47,221 nucleotides of DNA. Origin: Methanobacteriota archaeon (GTDB taxonomy: Archaea > Thermoplasmatota > Thermoplasmata > RBG-16-68-12 > JAFNFQ01). The DNA lies in contig JAFNFQ010000060.1 in NCBI GenBank assembly GCA_017885655.1, forward strand, positions 1 to 47,221, in the 5' to 3' direction. Under the pieces are notes generated by a model. The model saw only the letters and a list, made by a program, of their open reading frames with translations. It did no database searches and was not told the DNA's origin. A program made the position numbers and the translations under genes. Positions 8,924-16,095 of the stretch are shown piece after piece; the stretch's first letter is position 1, and each line of letters starts with the position of its first letter.

Positions 8924-11449
8924 ATGATTTCCCTATCGGTCGACGGGAAGAGAGTCGAGGTCGCGGCGGGAGCGAGCATCCTCGATGCCGCAAGAGTGGC
9001 GGGGATCTACGTCCCGACGCTGTGTTCTCACCCTGACTTGCCGCCATCGAAGGGGAAAGTGGCGGCGCCGTTCGTCTACCGCGGCGGCGTGAAGGTGGAG
9101 CTGTCGAGCGGGCACGCGGGCAAGGAGTTCGAAGGGTGCAAGCTGTGCTTGGTCGAAGTGCAGGGCAGGCCCGACCTCATCACCGCGTGCAACACCGCCG
9201 CCGAGGCGGGGATGGTCATCCTCACCGAGCAGCCGAGGATCAGCGACGCGAGGCAGAAGAACCTTGTACCGATCCTCGCGAAACACCCGCATGCGTGCCT
9301 GACCTGTGCGCAGAGAGAGGGGTGCAGCAGAACTCAATGCTCATCGAACGTCCCTGTCGACGAGAGATGCTGCCCGAAGCTGGGCAACTGCGAGTTGCAG
9401 CGCGTGGCCGACTACATCGGGATCAGGGGGGACACACCAAGATACGTCCCGAGGAAGATGCCGCGCGTTGACAGCGACTCACTCTTCATCCGTGATCCGA
9501 ACCTCTGCATCTCGTGCACGAGGTGCGTCAGGGCGTGCGAGGACCTCCGGGGTGTCGGGGCCATTGCGTTCACCTTCGACGGTAACGAATTCGTGGTCGG
9601 GACCGCTGTCGGCCCAACCCTGGCCGAGTCGGCTTGCAGGTTCTGCGGCGCCTGTGTCGAGGTTTGCCCGACGGGTGCGCTGACGGACAGAGATCTGAAA
9701 CTGGCGGACAGGGAGAAGGAGCTCGTGCCTTGCAGGAGTGCCTGCCCTGCCAACTTGGACGTACCGAAGATCATGAGGCTGGTGGCGGCAGGCAAGTTCG
9801 GCGAGGCTACGGCGGTCGTCCGCGAGAGGGCGCCTTTCCCTCTGACACTAGGTGCCATCTGCTTCCACCCGTGCGAGCAGTCATGCCGCAGGGGGAAGGT
9901 CAACGAGTCGATCGCCATCTGCGACATCAAGAGGTTCGCCGCCGAGAACGATGCGGGGGAATGGGTCGCCCGGTTCAAGCGGACCCCGCCAACCGGGAAG
10001 AGGGTGGCGGTGGTGGGTTCCGGCCCCGCAGGGCTCACGGCTGGTTATTACCTTTCGATGCTGGGTCATTCCGTCACCGTCTTCGACTCGAACGTCAGGC
10101 CGGGCGGGACACTGCGCGCCGCTATCCCCCGCTACCGCCTGCCCTCGAATGTCGTCGACCGGGACCTCGACGGAGTCATGGAGAGCGGCTTGGAGTTCAA
10201 GGGCGGGGTCAAGGTCGGCCAGAGCGTTCTCATCAAGGATCTGAGGTCGCAGGGCTACGACGCGATCTTCGTTGCGGGAGGAGCGACTCTCAGCAAGCGC
10301 ATTCCGCTTGAAGGTTCGGACCTGCCAGGCGTCCTCTGGGGTCTGGACTTCCTCCAAGAAGTCCGGGCGGGAAAGCCGGTCAGGATCAGCGAACGGCTAG
10401 TCGTCATCGGTGGCGGGAATGTCGCGATGGATGTTGCGTTGACGGCCCTCCGCCTCGGAGCTCGGAACATCGAGGTCGCGTGCCTCGAATCGAGGAAGGA
10501 GATGCCCGCATTTGAATGGGAGATACAGGAGGCAATGGACGAAGGCATCAAGATTCACTGCTCTTGGGGCCCGAAGAGGATCCTGAGCGATGGCGGGAGA
10601 GTCACCGGCATCGAGCTCAAGAAATGCACATCGGTCTTCGATGAGCAGAAGAGATTCAATCCGAAGTACGATGAGTCCATCACCACGAAGCTGGAAGGAG
10701 AGACGGTCATACTCGCCATCGGCCAGGGCTCTGACACGGCCTATCTGGCGGGTCTGGAGGGACTCAACACCACCCGCGGCGGGAACATCATCGTCGAGCC
10801 CGCCACGCTTGCGTCGAGCATCGATGGAATCTACGCTGGCGGTGACCTCGTCACCGGCCCCAAGTCCGTCATCGAGGCGATTGACATGGGGAGAAGGGCT
10901 GCGTCTTCCATCGACAAGAAACTTGGCGGGAGTGGGGTCATAGAAATCAAGCTCGCTGAGCCGGACATCCCGAATCCGAGGATCGGGAGGATAGAAGGGT
11001 TTGCCGCGATGAAGCGACCCGTGATGCCGAGCATCGAGAGAGAGCAGAGGCGCCTGTCGTTCGACCGCGTCGACCTCGGGTACGGCCGCGAGGAGGCTGT
11101 GTTCGAAGCTGGTCGATGTCTGAAGTGCGACCTGAGGCTCACGATCAGATCACCGCCATCGCCGCCGGAGAAGTGGATGGAGTTCAGCGAAGCAAACATC
11201 GCGAGAGTGCCAGAGATAGACGGAGTCTTCCAGCTCTTCGACGAGAAGAGAGAGGTCATCAAGATCGCCGGATCCGCCAATATGAGGGCGTTGTTGAAGG
11301 AGCAGCTCGCGAGCAACAAGAAGGCGAAATACTTCGTGTTCGAAGAGGACAAGATGTACACGAAGAGGGAGACCGAGCTCCTGCAGCAGTACATGCAGAA
11401 GTACGGGAAGATGCCCGGCGGCGGGGACGAATTGGACGAGCTCTTCTAG
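8924..11449 (+). CDS. bzdV: NAD(P)H:ferredoxin oxidoreductase, BzdV-like, multi Fe-S and FAD
   Basis: An 841-residue multidomain protein. N-terminal NuoG-like 2Fe-2S domain (C34, C72, C75, C89), a His/Cys cluster region starting HPHACLTC near residue 121, two 4Fe-4S motifs (CISCTRCVRAC and CRFCGACVEVCPTG), then a GltD-like half with its own N-terminal cysteines (CRSACPAN, CFHPCEQSCRRG), an FAD loop VAVVGSGPAGLTAG near residue 360 and an NAD(P) loop VVIGGGNVAMD near residue 492. The domain order matches BzdV and GltB-small-subunit-like oxidoreductases. It would reduce the ferredoxin with NAD(P)H, or run with bifurcation; that is inference. ATG at 8924 preferred over GTG at 8906. The last residues (PGGGDELDELF) recur as a decayed copy downstream. 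Confidence 0.83.
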   Translation: MISLSVDGKRVEVAAGASILDAARVAGIYVPTLCSHPDLPPSKGKVAAPFVYRGGVKVELSSGHAGKEFEGCKLCLVEVQGRPDLITACNTAAEAGMVILTEQPRISDARQKNLVPILAKHPHACLTCAQREGCSRTQCSSNVPVDERCCPKLGNCELQRVADYIGIRGDTPRYVPRKMPRVDSDSLFIRDPNLCISCTRCVRACEDLRGVGAIAFTFDGNEFVVGTAVGPTLAESACRFCGACVEVCPTGALTDRDLKLADREKELVPCRSACPANLDVPKIMRLVAAGKFGEATAVVRERAPFPLTLGAICFHPCEQSCRRGKVNESIAICDIKRFAAENDAGEWVARFKRTPPTGKRVAVVGSGPAGLTAGYYLSMLGHSVTVFDSNVRPGGTLRAAIPRYRLPSNVVDRDLDGVMESGLEFKGGVKVGQSVLIKDLRSQGYDAIFVAGGATLSKRIPLEGSDLPGVLWGLDFLQEVRAGKPVRISERLVVIGGGNVAMDVALTALRLGARNIEVACLESRKEMPAFEWEIQEAMDEGIKIHCSWGPKRILSDGGRVTGIELKKCTSVFDEQKRFNPKYDESITTKLEGETVILAIGQGSDTAYLAGLEGLNTTRGGNIIVEPATLASSIDGIYAGGDLVTGPKSVIEAIDMGRRAASSIDKKLGGSGVIEIKLAEPDIPNPRIGRIEGFAAMKRPVMPSIEREQRRLSFDRVDLGYGREEAVFEAGRCLKCDLRLTIRSPPSPPEKWMEFSEANIARVPEIDGVFQLFDEKREVIKIAGSANMRALLKEQLASNKKAKYFVFEEDKMYTKRETELLQQYMQKYGKMPGGGDELDELF

Positions 11450-11555
11450 CGACCTTCCAAGATTATTGGAATCTCCTTGTGGCTAGATGTGAACGCGAGC
11501 AAGGGTAGGAAGGCTTATCGTCCGCTGGAATGATGCCGCCAAAGGAGCTGGCGAT

Positions 11556-12482
11556 GTGACTCCGGAGATGGACTCAGAACAGGTTTTCGAGGTTTCCTCT
11601 CCTGAAGAGATTAACTATCTCCCGCCGGAGAAGGTCATACGCCGAACACGCTTGATCCTGCGATGGACTAACCCGGTGTTTGCAGGCATAGGCCTCGGGG
11701 GGCTTGTATTCATCGTCCCATACATTCTCTGGGCCGGGTTTAACAGCACGGCATTCATTTGGTTCCTCGTCGCATTAGTCGGATTCTCCGGGTTTGTAAT
11801 AGGCACCATTGTCGTTTCCCCGACTCCCACCATTGAACATGGCGTGCTGACATACCCTTCGCGATGGCTTGTCGCACTCAACCGCCGCTGGCCAACCACG
11901 AATCGCTTTCCCCTCAGAAATGTCGTTGACATCACGGTGGATGTCAGAATCGCTAAGGAGGACATTGGCACCACGTTGGTCACGGTCCTCAAGCAAGGAC
12001 TATTCCTTTTGTTCCCCGGTGGTATCCGGCTCTGGCTGAATCAGGGGGATTTTCAAGGATCGGGCATGATAATCCTCGAGCAGATAGCACGTCTCCATGG
12101 GATCTCCTACATTGAAGAAACGAAGAGAAGGCTTCTGGGTCCCAATCGTCCCCGTTTCCGGGTCTTCAACGCTCAGCGTCTCGATGGGGATATTCTGGTC
12201 TTTGACGAGGCGATCCCGACCCACGGGCCAAGGTCTTGGAAGTCCGAAGGAAAGACAAAGCGGATAGCCTCCGAAGATGTCTTGTGGATCGAGCCAGTGC
12301 AAACGCAGTATGCAGGGGCCTGCTATCTGGTGACCCGGAAAGATGGGATTCGTTTTCTCATTCCCGCCTCGGAAATCGAGGTTTTGAGGCTTCAAGAGAA
12401 TGCAGCATGGACCGCGAAGTTCTCGATGGAGAAGGAATCAATGACGCGCGGGAGATACACGAACACTTCCGCGCTTCGGTGA
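11556..12482 (+). CDS. Unknown protein with two N-terminal membrane helices and PH-like soluble part
   Basis: The 308-residue product has two hydrophobic helices close together (FAGIGLGGLVFIVPYILWAG and the following FIWFLVALVGFSGFVIGTIV), then a long beta-rich cytoplasmic region with repeated 'F-P-L-R-N-V-V-D-I' and 'RLWL' strands, the layout of bacterial PH (bPH/DUF304-like) membrane proteins. The GTG start is supported by AAAGGAG 8 nt upstream; an ATG four codons later is possible. A nine-codon ATG frame (11530-11559) ends at this start. Codon use is less GC-biased at third positions than in the bzd genes, and the gene lies in an accessory patch; function unknown. Confidence 0.6.
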   Translation: MTPEMDSEQVFEVSSPEEINYLPPEKVIRRTRLILRWTNPVFAGIGLGGLVFIVPYILWAGFNSTAFIWFLVALVGFSGFVIGTIVVSPTPTIEHGVLTYPSRWLVALNRRWPTTNRFPLRNVVDITVDVRIAKEDIGTTLVTVLKQGLFLLFPGGIRLWLNQGDFQGSGMIILEQIARLHGISYIEETKRRLLGPNRPRFRVFNAQRLDGDILVFDEAIPTHGPRSWKSEGKTKRIASEDVLWIEPVQTQYAGACYLVTRKDGIRFLIPASEIEVLRLQENAAWTAKFSMEKESMTRGRYTNTSALR

Positions 12483-12512
12483 ATTCGCGCGGTTCTGAAT
12501 CAGGTTCTTGAA

Positions 12513-12541
12513 AGCCCGGTGGCGGGGACGAGCTGTTTTGA
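12513..12541 (+). repeat. Short repeat of the bzdV C-terminal coding end (copy 2)
   Basis: Twenty-two bases starting gcccggtggcggggacgagc are 19-20/22 identical to the end of bzdV (from 11413) and to the decayed copy at 13321. Read in frame it gives K-P-G-G-G-D-E-L-F-stop, resembling the BzdV terminus. It lies about 30 nt after the stop of the two-TM protein. Short and GC-rich, so chance similarity cannot be excluded. Confidence 0.4.
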
Positions 12542-12551
12542 ATCATCATTC

Positions 12552-12806
12552 TCAATGGCGGTAGATGGTGCTTCTGTGGCCCAGGGTGAGCACATACACG
12601 ACTTCTTCAATCCAATCGATGTCCGCTATCAGGCGGCAGTCCCCAACTCTGATCTTGAAGGCGCCGATGCTCCTCAACGAGGTGACGTGCCGCTTTGGAT
12701 TCTCAGCCACCTCACGCAGCTTCTTGACGATTCTATCTTGGGTTGTCTTGTCAAGCTTCCGATATTTGTCGGCGGCGAGCTCCGTGAACTCCACCCTGAA
12801 GGGCAA
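12552..12806 (-). CDS. RelE/ParE-family toxin
   Basis: The 84-residue protein has the RelE superfamily pattern: an opening F-R-V-E-F-T-x-x-A, an amphipathic helix AADKYRKLDKTTQDRIVKKL, the central LRSIGAFKIRVGDCRLIADID strand pair with basic residues placed as in RelE mRNA interferases, and a C-terminal VYVLTLGHRSTIY ending. The start appears to be TTG at 12806, 4 nt after the antitoxin stop, with a GGGAA-type Shine-Dalgarno in the antitoxin tail. It would cleave mRNA at the ribosome when freed from its partner. Confidence 0.85.
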   Translation of the reverse strand: MPFRVEFTELAADKYRKLDKTTQDRIVKKLREVAENPKRHVTSLRSIGAFKIRVGDCRLIADIDWIEEVVYVLTLGHRSTIYRH

Positions 12807-12810
12807 TCGC

Positions 12811-13035
12811 TCACTTTCCCTTGATGAGCTTCCTTAACGGAATCGTCCTGCGCTGCCGCACTTGCTTGCGCGCCTCGAAGACCTCCTGCAGCGTCTCGAC
12901 GCTCAACTCCTCTTCGAGGGATCTGGCGACAGCATATCTCACGAACTCCGACTTCGAAGGGAAACCCCTCTTGGCGGCCGCAGCGGCAATCATCTCGTCC
13001 TGTTCGGGGGAGACTTTCAAGCTGATCGTCTTCAT
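12811..13035 (-). CDS. Ribbon-helix-helix antitoxin
   Basis: The 74-residue protein begins MKTISLKVSPEQDEMI, the beta-strand and first helix of an RHH/CopG DNA-binding domain, followed by 'RGFPSKSEFVRYAVARSL', the second helix with the usual S-x-F-x-R-x-A. The basic, Arg-rich C-terminal tail (RKQVRQRRTIPLRKLIK) would wrap the toxin. It is the first gene of the pair. A perfect inverted repeat overlaps its likely promoter, consistent with autoregulation. Confidence 0.85.
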   Translation of the reverse strand: MKTISLKVSPEQDEMIAAAAAKRGFPSKSEFVRYAVARSLEEELSVETLQEVFEARKQVRQRRTIPLRKLIKGK

Positions 13036-13044
13036 GCGTGATTG

Positions 13045-13078
13045 GTATTACCACCGTATTACTTAATGATTGTCATTA
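13045..13078 (-). promoter_or_regulatory. Promoter/operator of the toxin-antitoxin operon
   Basis: TAATGA-ttg-TCATTA (13064-13078) is a perfect six-base inverted repeat and adjoins a direct repeat GTATTAC-n4-GTATTAC (13045-13051 and 13056-13062). A box A-like ttaagta on the minus strand overlaps the palindrome, about 27 nt from the antitoxin ATG. RHH antitoxins usually bind short inverted or direct repeats over their own promoter, so this is the expected operator. Confidence 0.6.
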
Positions 13079-13234
13079 CATATAGCCTCACCTGGCCGGG
13101 CTCACCAACCTCGCAAGCATGCCCGCTCTGTAATCGTGCTTCGGTTTTCAATCGAAGGCAGGCAATTCGTCCATGCAGGGGGCACCGCTGGGAAGAAGAA
13201 GGCACACCTTAGCAGCTGAAGTCTTGGTGTAGTT

Positions 13235-13377
13235 GGTACATTCCGCGGTCGAAGAGGACATGATCTAATTGGAGAGGGAGACGGAGCTCCTGCAACAGTA
13301 AATGCAGAGGTATGGGGATATGCCCGGCGGCGGGGACGAACTGGACGGACTGCTCTGACGATGCGAGATTATGGACG
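13235..13377 (+). pseudogene. Decayed second copy of the bzdV 3' end
   Basis: Aligned with the last ~40 codons of bzdV, this segment gives E-E-D-M-I-stop-L-E-R-E-T-E-L-L-Q-Q-stop-M-Q-R-Y-G-D-M-P-G-G-G-D-E-L-D-G-L-L-stop, against E-E-D-K-M-Y-T-K-R-E-T-E-L-L-Q-Q-Y-M-Q-K-Y-G-K-M-P-G-G-G-D-E-L-D-E-L-F-stop in the intact gene. Two internal stops show it is no longer coding. Similarity continues past the stop (agattat-gga in both). The remnant shows that the bzdV end was duplicated, with the unknown membrane gene and the toxin-antitoxin pair now lying between the copies. Confidence 0.8.
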
Positions 13378-13617
13378 CGCCTCAGGCGAATCGCACTCTC
13401 AATCCCCGTAGCCGCCACGCGATTCCCACGCTCCTCCAACGCTCCCGCCACGCCTTCCGTGCGCTTCCAAGAGGCGAATCACACGCATCTCCGCCTATCA
13501 CTTCGGGCGCGTCCTATGATGTCACGTCGCTATTTGTGCTGAAGATACATCCGTGCGACAGGTATTTGCCTCTACCAGTCAAGACGGAGTTGGCTCCTTG
13601 CGGGAGCAGGTGCAAGA
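13378..13617. other. Gene-poor stretch
   Basis: With the preceding 13079-13234 segment this is about 400 bases lacking a convincing gene on either strand. Short frames present have compositions of GC-rich noncoding DNA (Arg/His/Ser-rich) and no recognisable motif. A tRNA D-arm-like string (tggtgtagttggt, near 13225) lacks a matching T-arm. The stretch is best read as decayed sequence. Confidence 0.5.
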
Positions 13618-14187
13618 ATGACCAGAATCTCGAACATATTCGGCACGACGTTCAGCGGGCGCATAGGGAAGAAGATGGTGGCCGCTACGTGGAAGGGGCA
13701 CGAGTACGTGCGCACCTACGTGAAGCCGCCGAACCCGAACACGGAGAACCAGCAGGAGGCGCGGGGCACCTTCGCCAAGGCGGTCAAGACATGGCATCAA
13801 TTGTCCGATGTCCAGCAGGATTTCTACGAGGCGATCGCCGAGAAGATGAGCGGGTTTAACCTGTTCATCAGCAGGTACGTCACGGCGGTACAGGAGGAAG
13901 AGGAGCCGGAGACGCCGATCGAAGTTGCGTATGTCACGTCGGACCGCAAACCCGTCCAGATCGGCAAGCTCGCCGTCAAGGCGGGCGGGCAGGAGATATT
14001 CAACGTGAGCCTTAAGGGATCCAGGGCGGTTGTCGCGCTGACACCTTCGGATTCGCCCTACACCTTCATTCTCAGGAGGGGGCGGGCGGAGGAGGCGGTC
14101 CTCAAGGTGAGGGATCTCTCGGAGACTGGAGTGCCGAAGACCCTGGAGAGCGAGAGGCTGGGGATTAGATTGGTGGCGGAATGCTAG
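13618..14187 (+). CDS. Orphan protein of a mobile-element/virus-associated type
   Basis: The 189-residue product begins F-G-T-T-F-S-G-R-I-G-K-K, followed by W-K-G-H-E-Y-V-R-T-Y-V-K-P-P-N-P-N-T-x-x-Q, then an alpha-helical W-H-Q-L-S-x-x-Q-Q-D-F-Y segment and GFNLFISRYV. This 'sGkiG...WKG..YvR....P.NPxTxxQ...R' pattern is one I associate with small proteins of uncharacterised function scattered on phage- and plasmid-derived regions (DUF6266-like). The C-terminal half looks like a beta-sandwich. It overlaps the stop of the convergent permease by 4 nt. Mobile origin is inference from pattern and from the neighbouring toxin-antitoxin pair. Confidence 0.6.
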   Translation: MTRISNIFGTTFSGRIGKKMVAATWKGHEYVRTYVKPPNPNTENQQEARGTFAKAVKTWHQLSDVQQDFYEAIAEKMSGFNLFISRYVTAVQEEEEPETPIEVAYVTSDRKPVQIGKLAVKAGGQEIFNVSLKGSRAVVALTPSDSPYTFILRRGRAEEAVLKVRDLSETGVPKTLESERLGIRLVAEC

Positions 14188-15629
14188 TTGCCGGAACGCC
14201 TGCGCAACAGCATCCTGATGCGGAGAATCGGGTAAGCCAGAAACCTGGACGCCTGGTGGTGGGCCCGGCGGCGAATCTCCCCGGGGGAGAGGAACGCGGC
14301 CTTGAGCTCCTTGAGTTGTTCCTTCGGAGAAAAGAACATGTAGACGGGAACCCCGACCGCCAGCAGGGCGAGTGAGATCGCAACCTGCAGCGGATTCACC
14401 AGCACGATCAGGACGCACGAGAAGACAGCCCCTAAGACGGGGATCGCCACCCTCCCCCTGAGTTTCATGGAAACTTCGGGATGACGTCTTCCCAACAGGA
14501 TTGCCGAGATGCATGTTGCGAGGTACGCCACCGCAAGGAGGAACACCGAGGAGTTGATGAGTGCGGCCAGCCCGCCGAACAGGCTCGCGACATAGGCCGT
14601 GGTGCAAAGGATCACGAGCCCGAGATACGGCGTGTTGAACCTGTTGTGCGTGCGGCTGAACGCTTTCGGCAGGAGGCCGTCGATCGACATGGCGTAGGCG
14701 AGCCTCGAGGTCCCTATCGTCCCTGACTCGTCGGCGCCGGTGATCGATAGCAGTGCCCCGACGCCAACGACGATCACCACGATCGTCGTCAGAATCGGAG
14801 GTGAGCTGAAGATGGAGACCGCGGCATTGATGAGGGGACTGCCAGAGCTCGCGAGCGTGACCTGGCTCACCGCTCCGATGACCACGAAGTTCGTGAGAAG
14901 GTAGAACGCGGTGACGATGAGTATGCCCAACACGATTGCCCTGGGAATCGTCCGTTCGGGCCTTTGAACCTCGTCGGCAGGGAGCGTCGACAGCTCGAAG
15001 CCCGCGTACGCCCAGAAGATGAGGACGAGGGCCTGCCCGAAGGCGGCGATGCCGCCGGTGAGGAAGGGGCTGAGGTTAGACGTGACTGTGCCCGGTTGCA
15101 GACCAACGAAAACGACGCCTCCTAGGATAATGAGCAGCAGAGGGAGCAGCTTCGCGATCGTCAAGACGTCGTTGATCCTTCCCGCCGCCTTCACTCCGAC
15201 AACGTTGGTCACCAGGATGATTGTGATGAAGACGCCTTTCAGGATGGCACTCTCTAGGACGCCGATGCCGGGCACGAAAAAGACGAAGTACTGGGCGAAC
15301 GCCACCGGAAACACCGCAAGCGAGAACCATTCGGCGAGGAGCATGCCCCAGCCCACGAGGAAGCCCCCGAAGGGCCCCGAGACCTCCTTGACGTAGGCGT
15401 AGGGGCCGCCGACCTTCGGGACGAGCATGACGCAGTGGGCGAAGGAGAGCGCGATGACGCCCGCCATGAGTCCGGCGAGCACCCAGACGATCAAGGAAGC
15501 CGGGCCGATCAGCTTGGCGCCGATTGCGGTGGCAACGTACACATCCGCGCCGATGATGGATCCGACGACGAGGTTCGTGACATCGAACGTGCTCAGGCCC
15601 TGACCCGATGCCGCCTTCTTCGCCCGCAT
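14184..15629 (-). CDS. APC-superfamily amino acid/organic acid permease
   Basis: About 481 residues with roughly 12 hydrophobic helices, opening with LSTFDVTNLVVGSIIGADVY, the conserved G-S-I-I-G unwound helix 1 of the APC fold, and containing VPKVGGPYAYVKE, FWAYAGFELSTLPADEV, and TGADESGTIGTSRLAYAMS, all typical APC landmarks. The tail is strongly basic. I chose the ATG at 15629, since a box A-like aaatat (minus strand, 15668-15673) would initiate near 15643, after the ATG at 15656, and a G-rich Shine-Dalgarno precedes 15629; the longer start (15656) adds nine residues. It sits between the bzd and aldehyde oxidoreductase modules; transport of an aromatic substrate is only a guess. Confidence 0.83.
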   Translation of the reverse strand: MRAKKAASGQGLSTFDVTNLVVGSIIGADVYVATAIGAKLIGPASLIVWVLAGLMAGVIALSFAHCVMLVPKVGGPYAYVKEVSGPFGGFLVGWGMLLAEWFSLAVFPVAFAQYFVFFVPGIGVLESAILKGVFITIILVTNVVGVKAAGRINDVLTIAKLLPLLLIILGGVVFVGLQPGTVTSNLSPFLTGGIAAFGQALVLIFWAYAGFELSTLPADEVQRPERTIPRAIVLGILIVTAFYLLTNFVVIGAVSQVTLASSGSPLINAAVSIFSSPPILTTIVVIVVGVGALLSITGADESGTIGTSRLAYAMSIDGLLPKAFSRTHNRFNTPYLGLVILCTTAYVASLFGGLAALINSSVFLLAVAYLATCISAILLGRRHPEVSMKLRGRVAIPVLGAVFSCVLIVLVNPLQVAISLALLAVGVPVYMFFSPKEQLKELKAAFLSPGEIRRRAHHQASRFLAYPILRIRMLLRRRSGN

Positions 15630-15852
15630 CGTTCCCCCGCCGGATTGCCTGAGCATGTGGAACGGGATATTTCCAGATTTCGACGCTCAACAATGGCGGT
15701 GACACGACGTCAAGAGGCTCGCCTGCTCGGCGTTTCGAGGTACTGGCGGTCACGCTCTCTCGGGCCATGAAGGGAGAGCCATCGAAGTTCCAATCGATCG
15801 ACGAACCCTTTTAGTACCGATTCGTCTTGGCTTGACATGAGGAGAAGAACGA

Positions 15853-16095
15853 GTGCCCGCCAAGAAGAGCCGCAGGGAAATCTTCGAGGCAGAAGGATGG
15901 ACCAAGCAGTTCATCGCTTCCGAGCCGAGGCTCAGCGAGGCCAAGGACGTATACGAGGAGATGGGTCTTGAGGTCAGGTTCGAGCCTGTCGACAAGGACG
16001 ACCTCGACCAGGAATGCAAGGATTGTTTCGAGATGGACGAAAGCTGCCGCACGATATACACGAGGCCGAGAAGAGAAGGCAAGGAAGTCAGATGA
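15853..16095 (+). CDS. Small cysteine-containing protein coupled to the FAD oxidoreductase
   Basis: The 80-residue product starts at GTG (GGAG 15841-15844 upstream, box A ccttttagta about 25 nt earlier) and overlaps the next ATG as ATGA. Its C-terminal half carries ECKDCFEMDESCRTIY, a C-x2-C-x6-C set that could bind metal or a 4Fe-4S cluster with an outside ligand. The front part is charged and helical. I do not recognise a named family. Strict coupling to the oxidoreductase suggests a partner or electron-transfer subunit; this is inference. Confidence 0.65.
   Translation: MPAKKSRREIFEAEGWTKQFIASEPRLSEAKDVYEEMGLEVRFEPVDKDDLDQECKDCFEMDESCRTIYTRPRREGKEVR

Noticed and set aside
13210-13280. tRNA-like D-arm string (tggtgtagttggt) suggesting a tRNA gene
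   Set aside because: No paired acceptor stem, anticodon stem or T-loop was found in the following 80 bases; it overlaps the start of the decayed bzdV copy.
13371-13859. Long plus-strand frame overlapping the 189-aa gene
   Set aside because: Composition is Arg/His/Ser-rich shadow type with no motif; the 189-aa frame in another phase has clear family patterning and an ATG.
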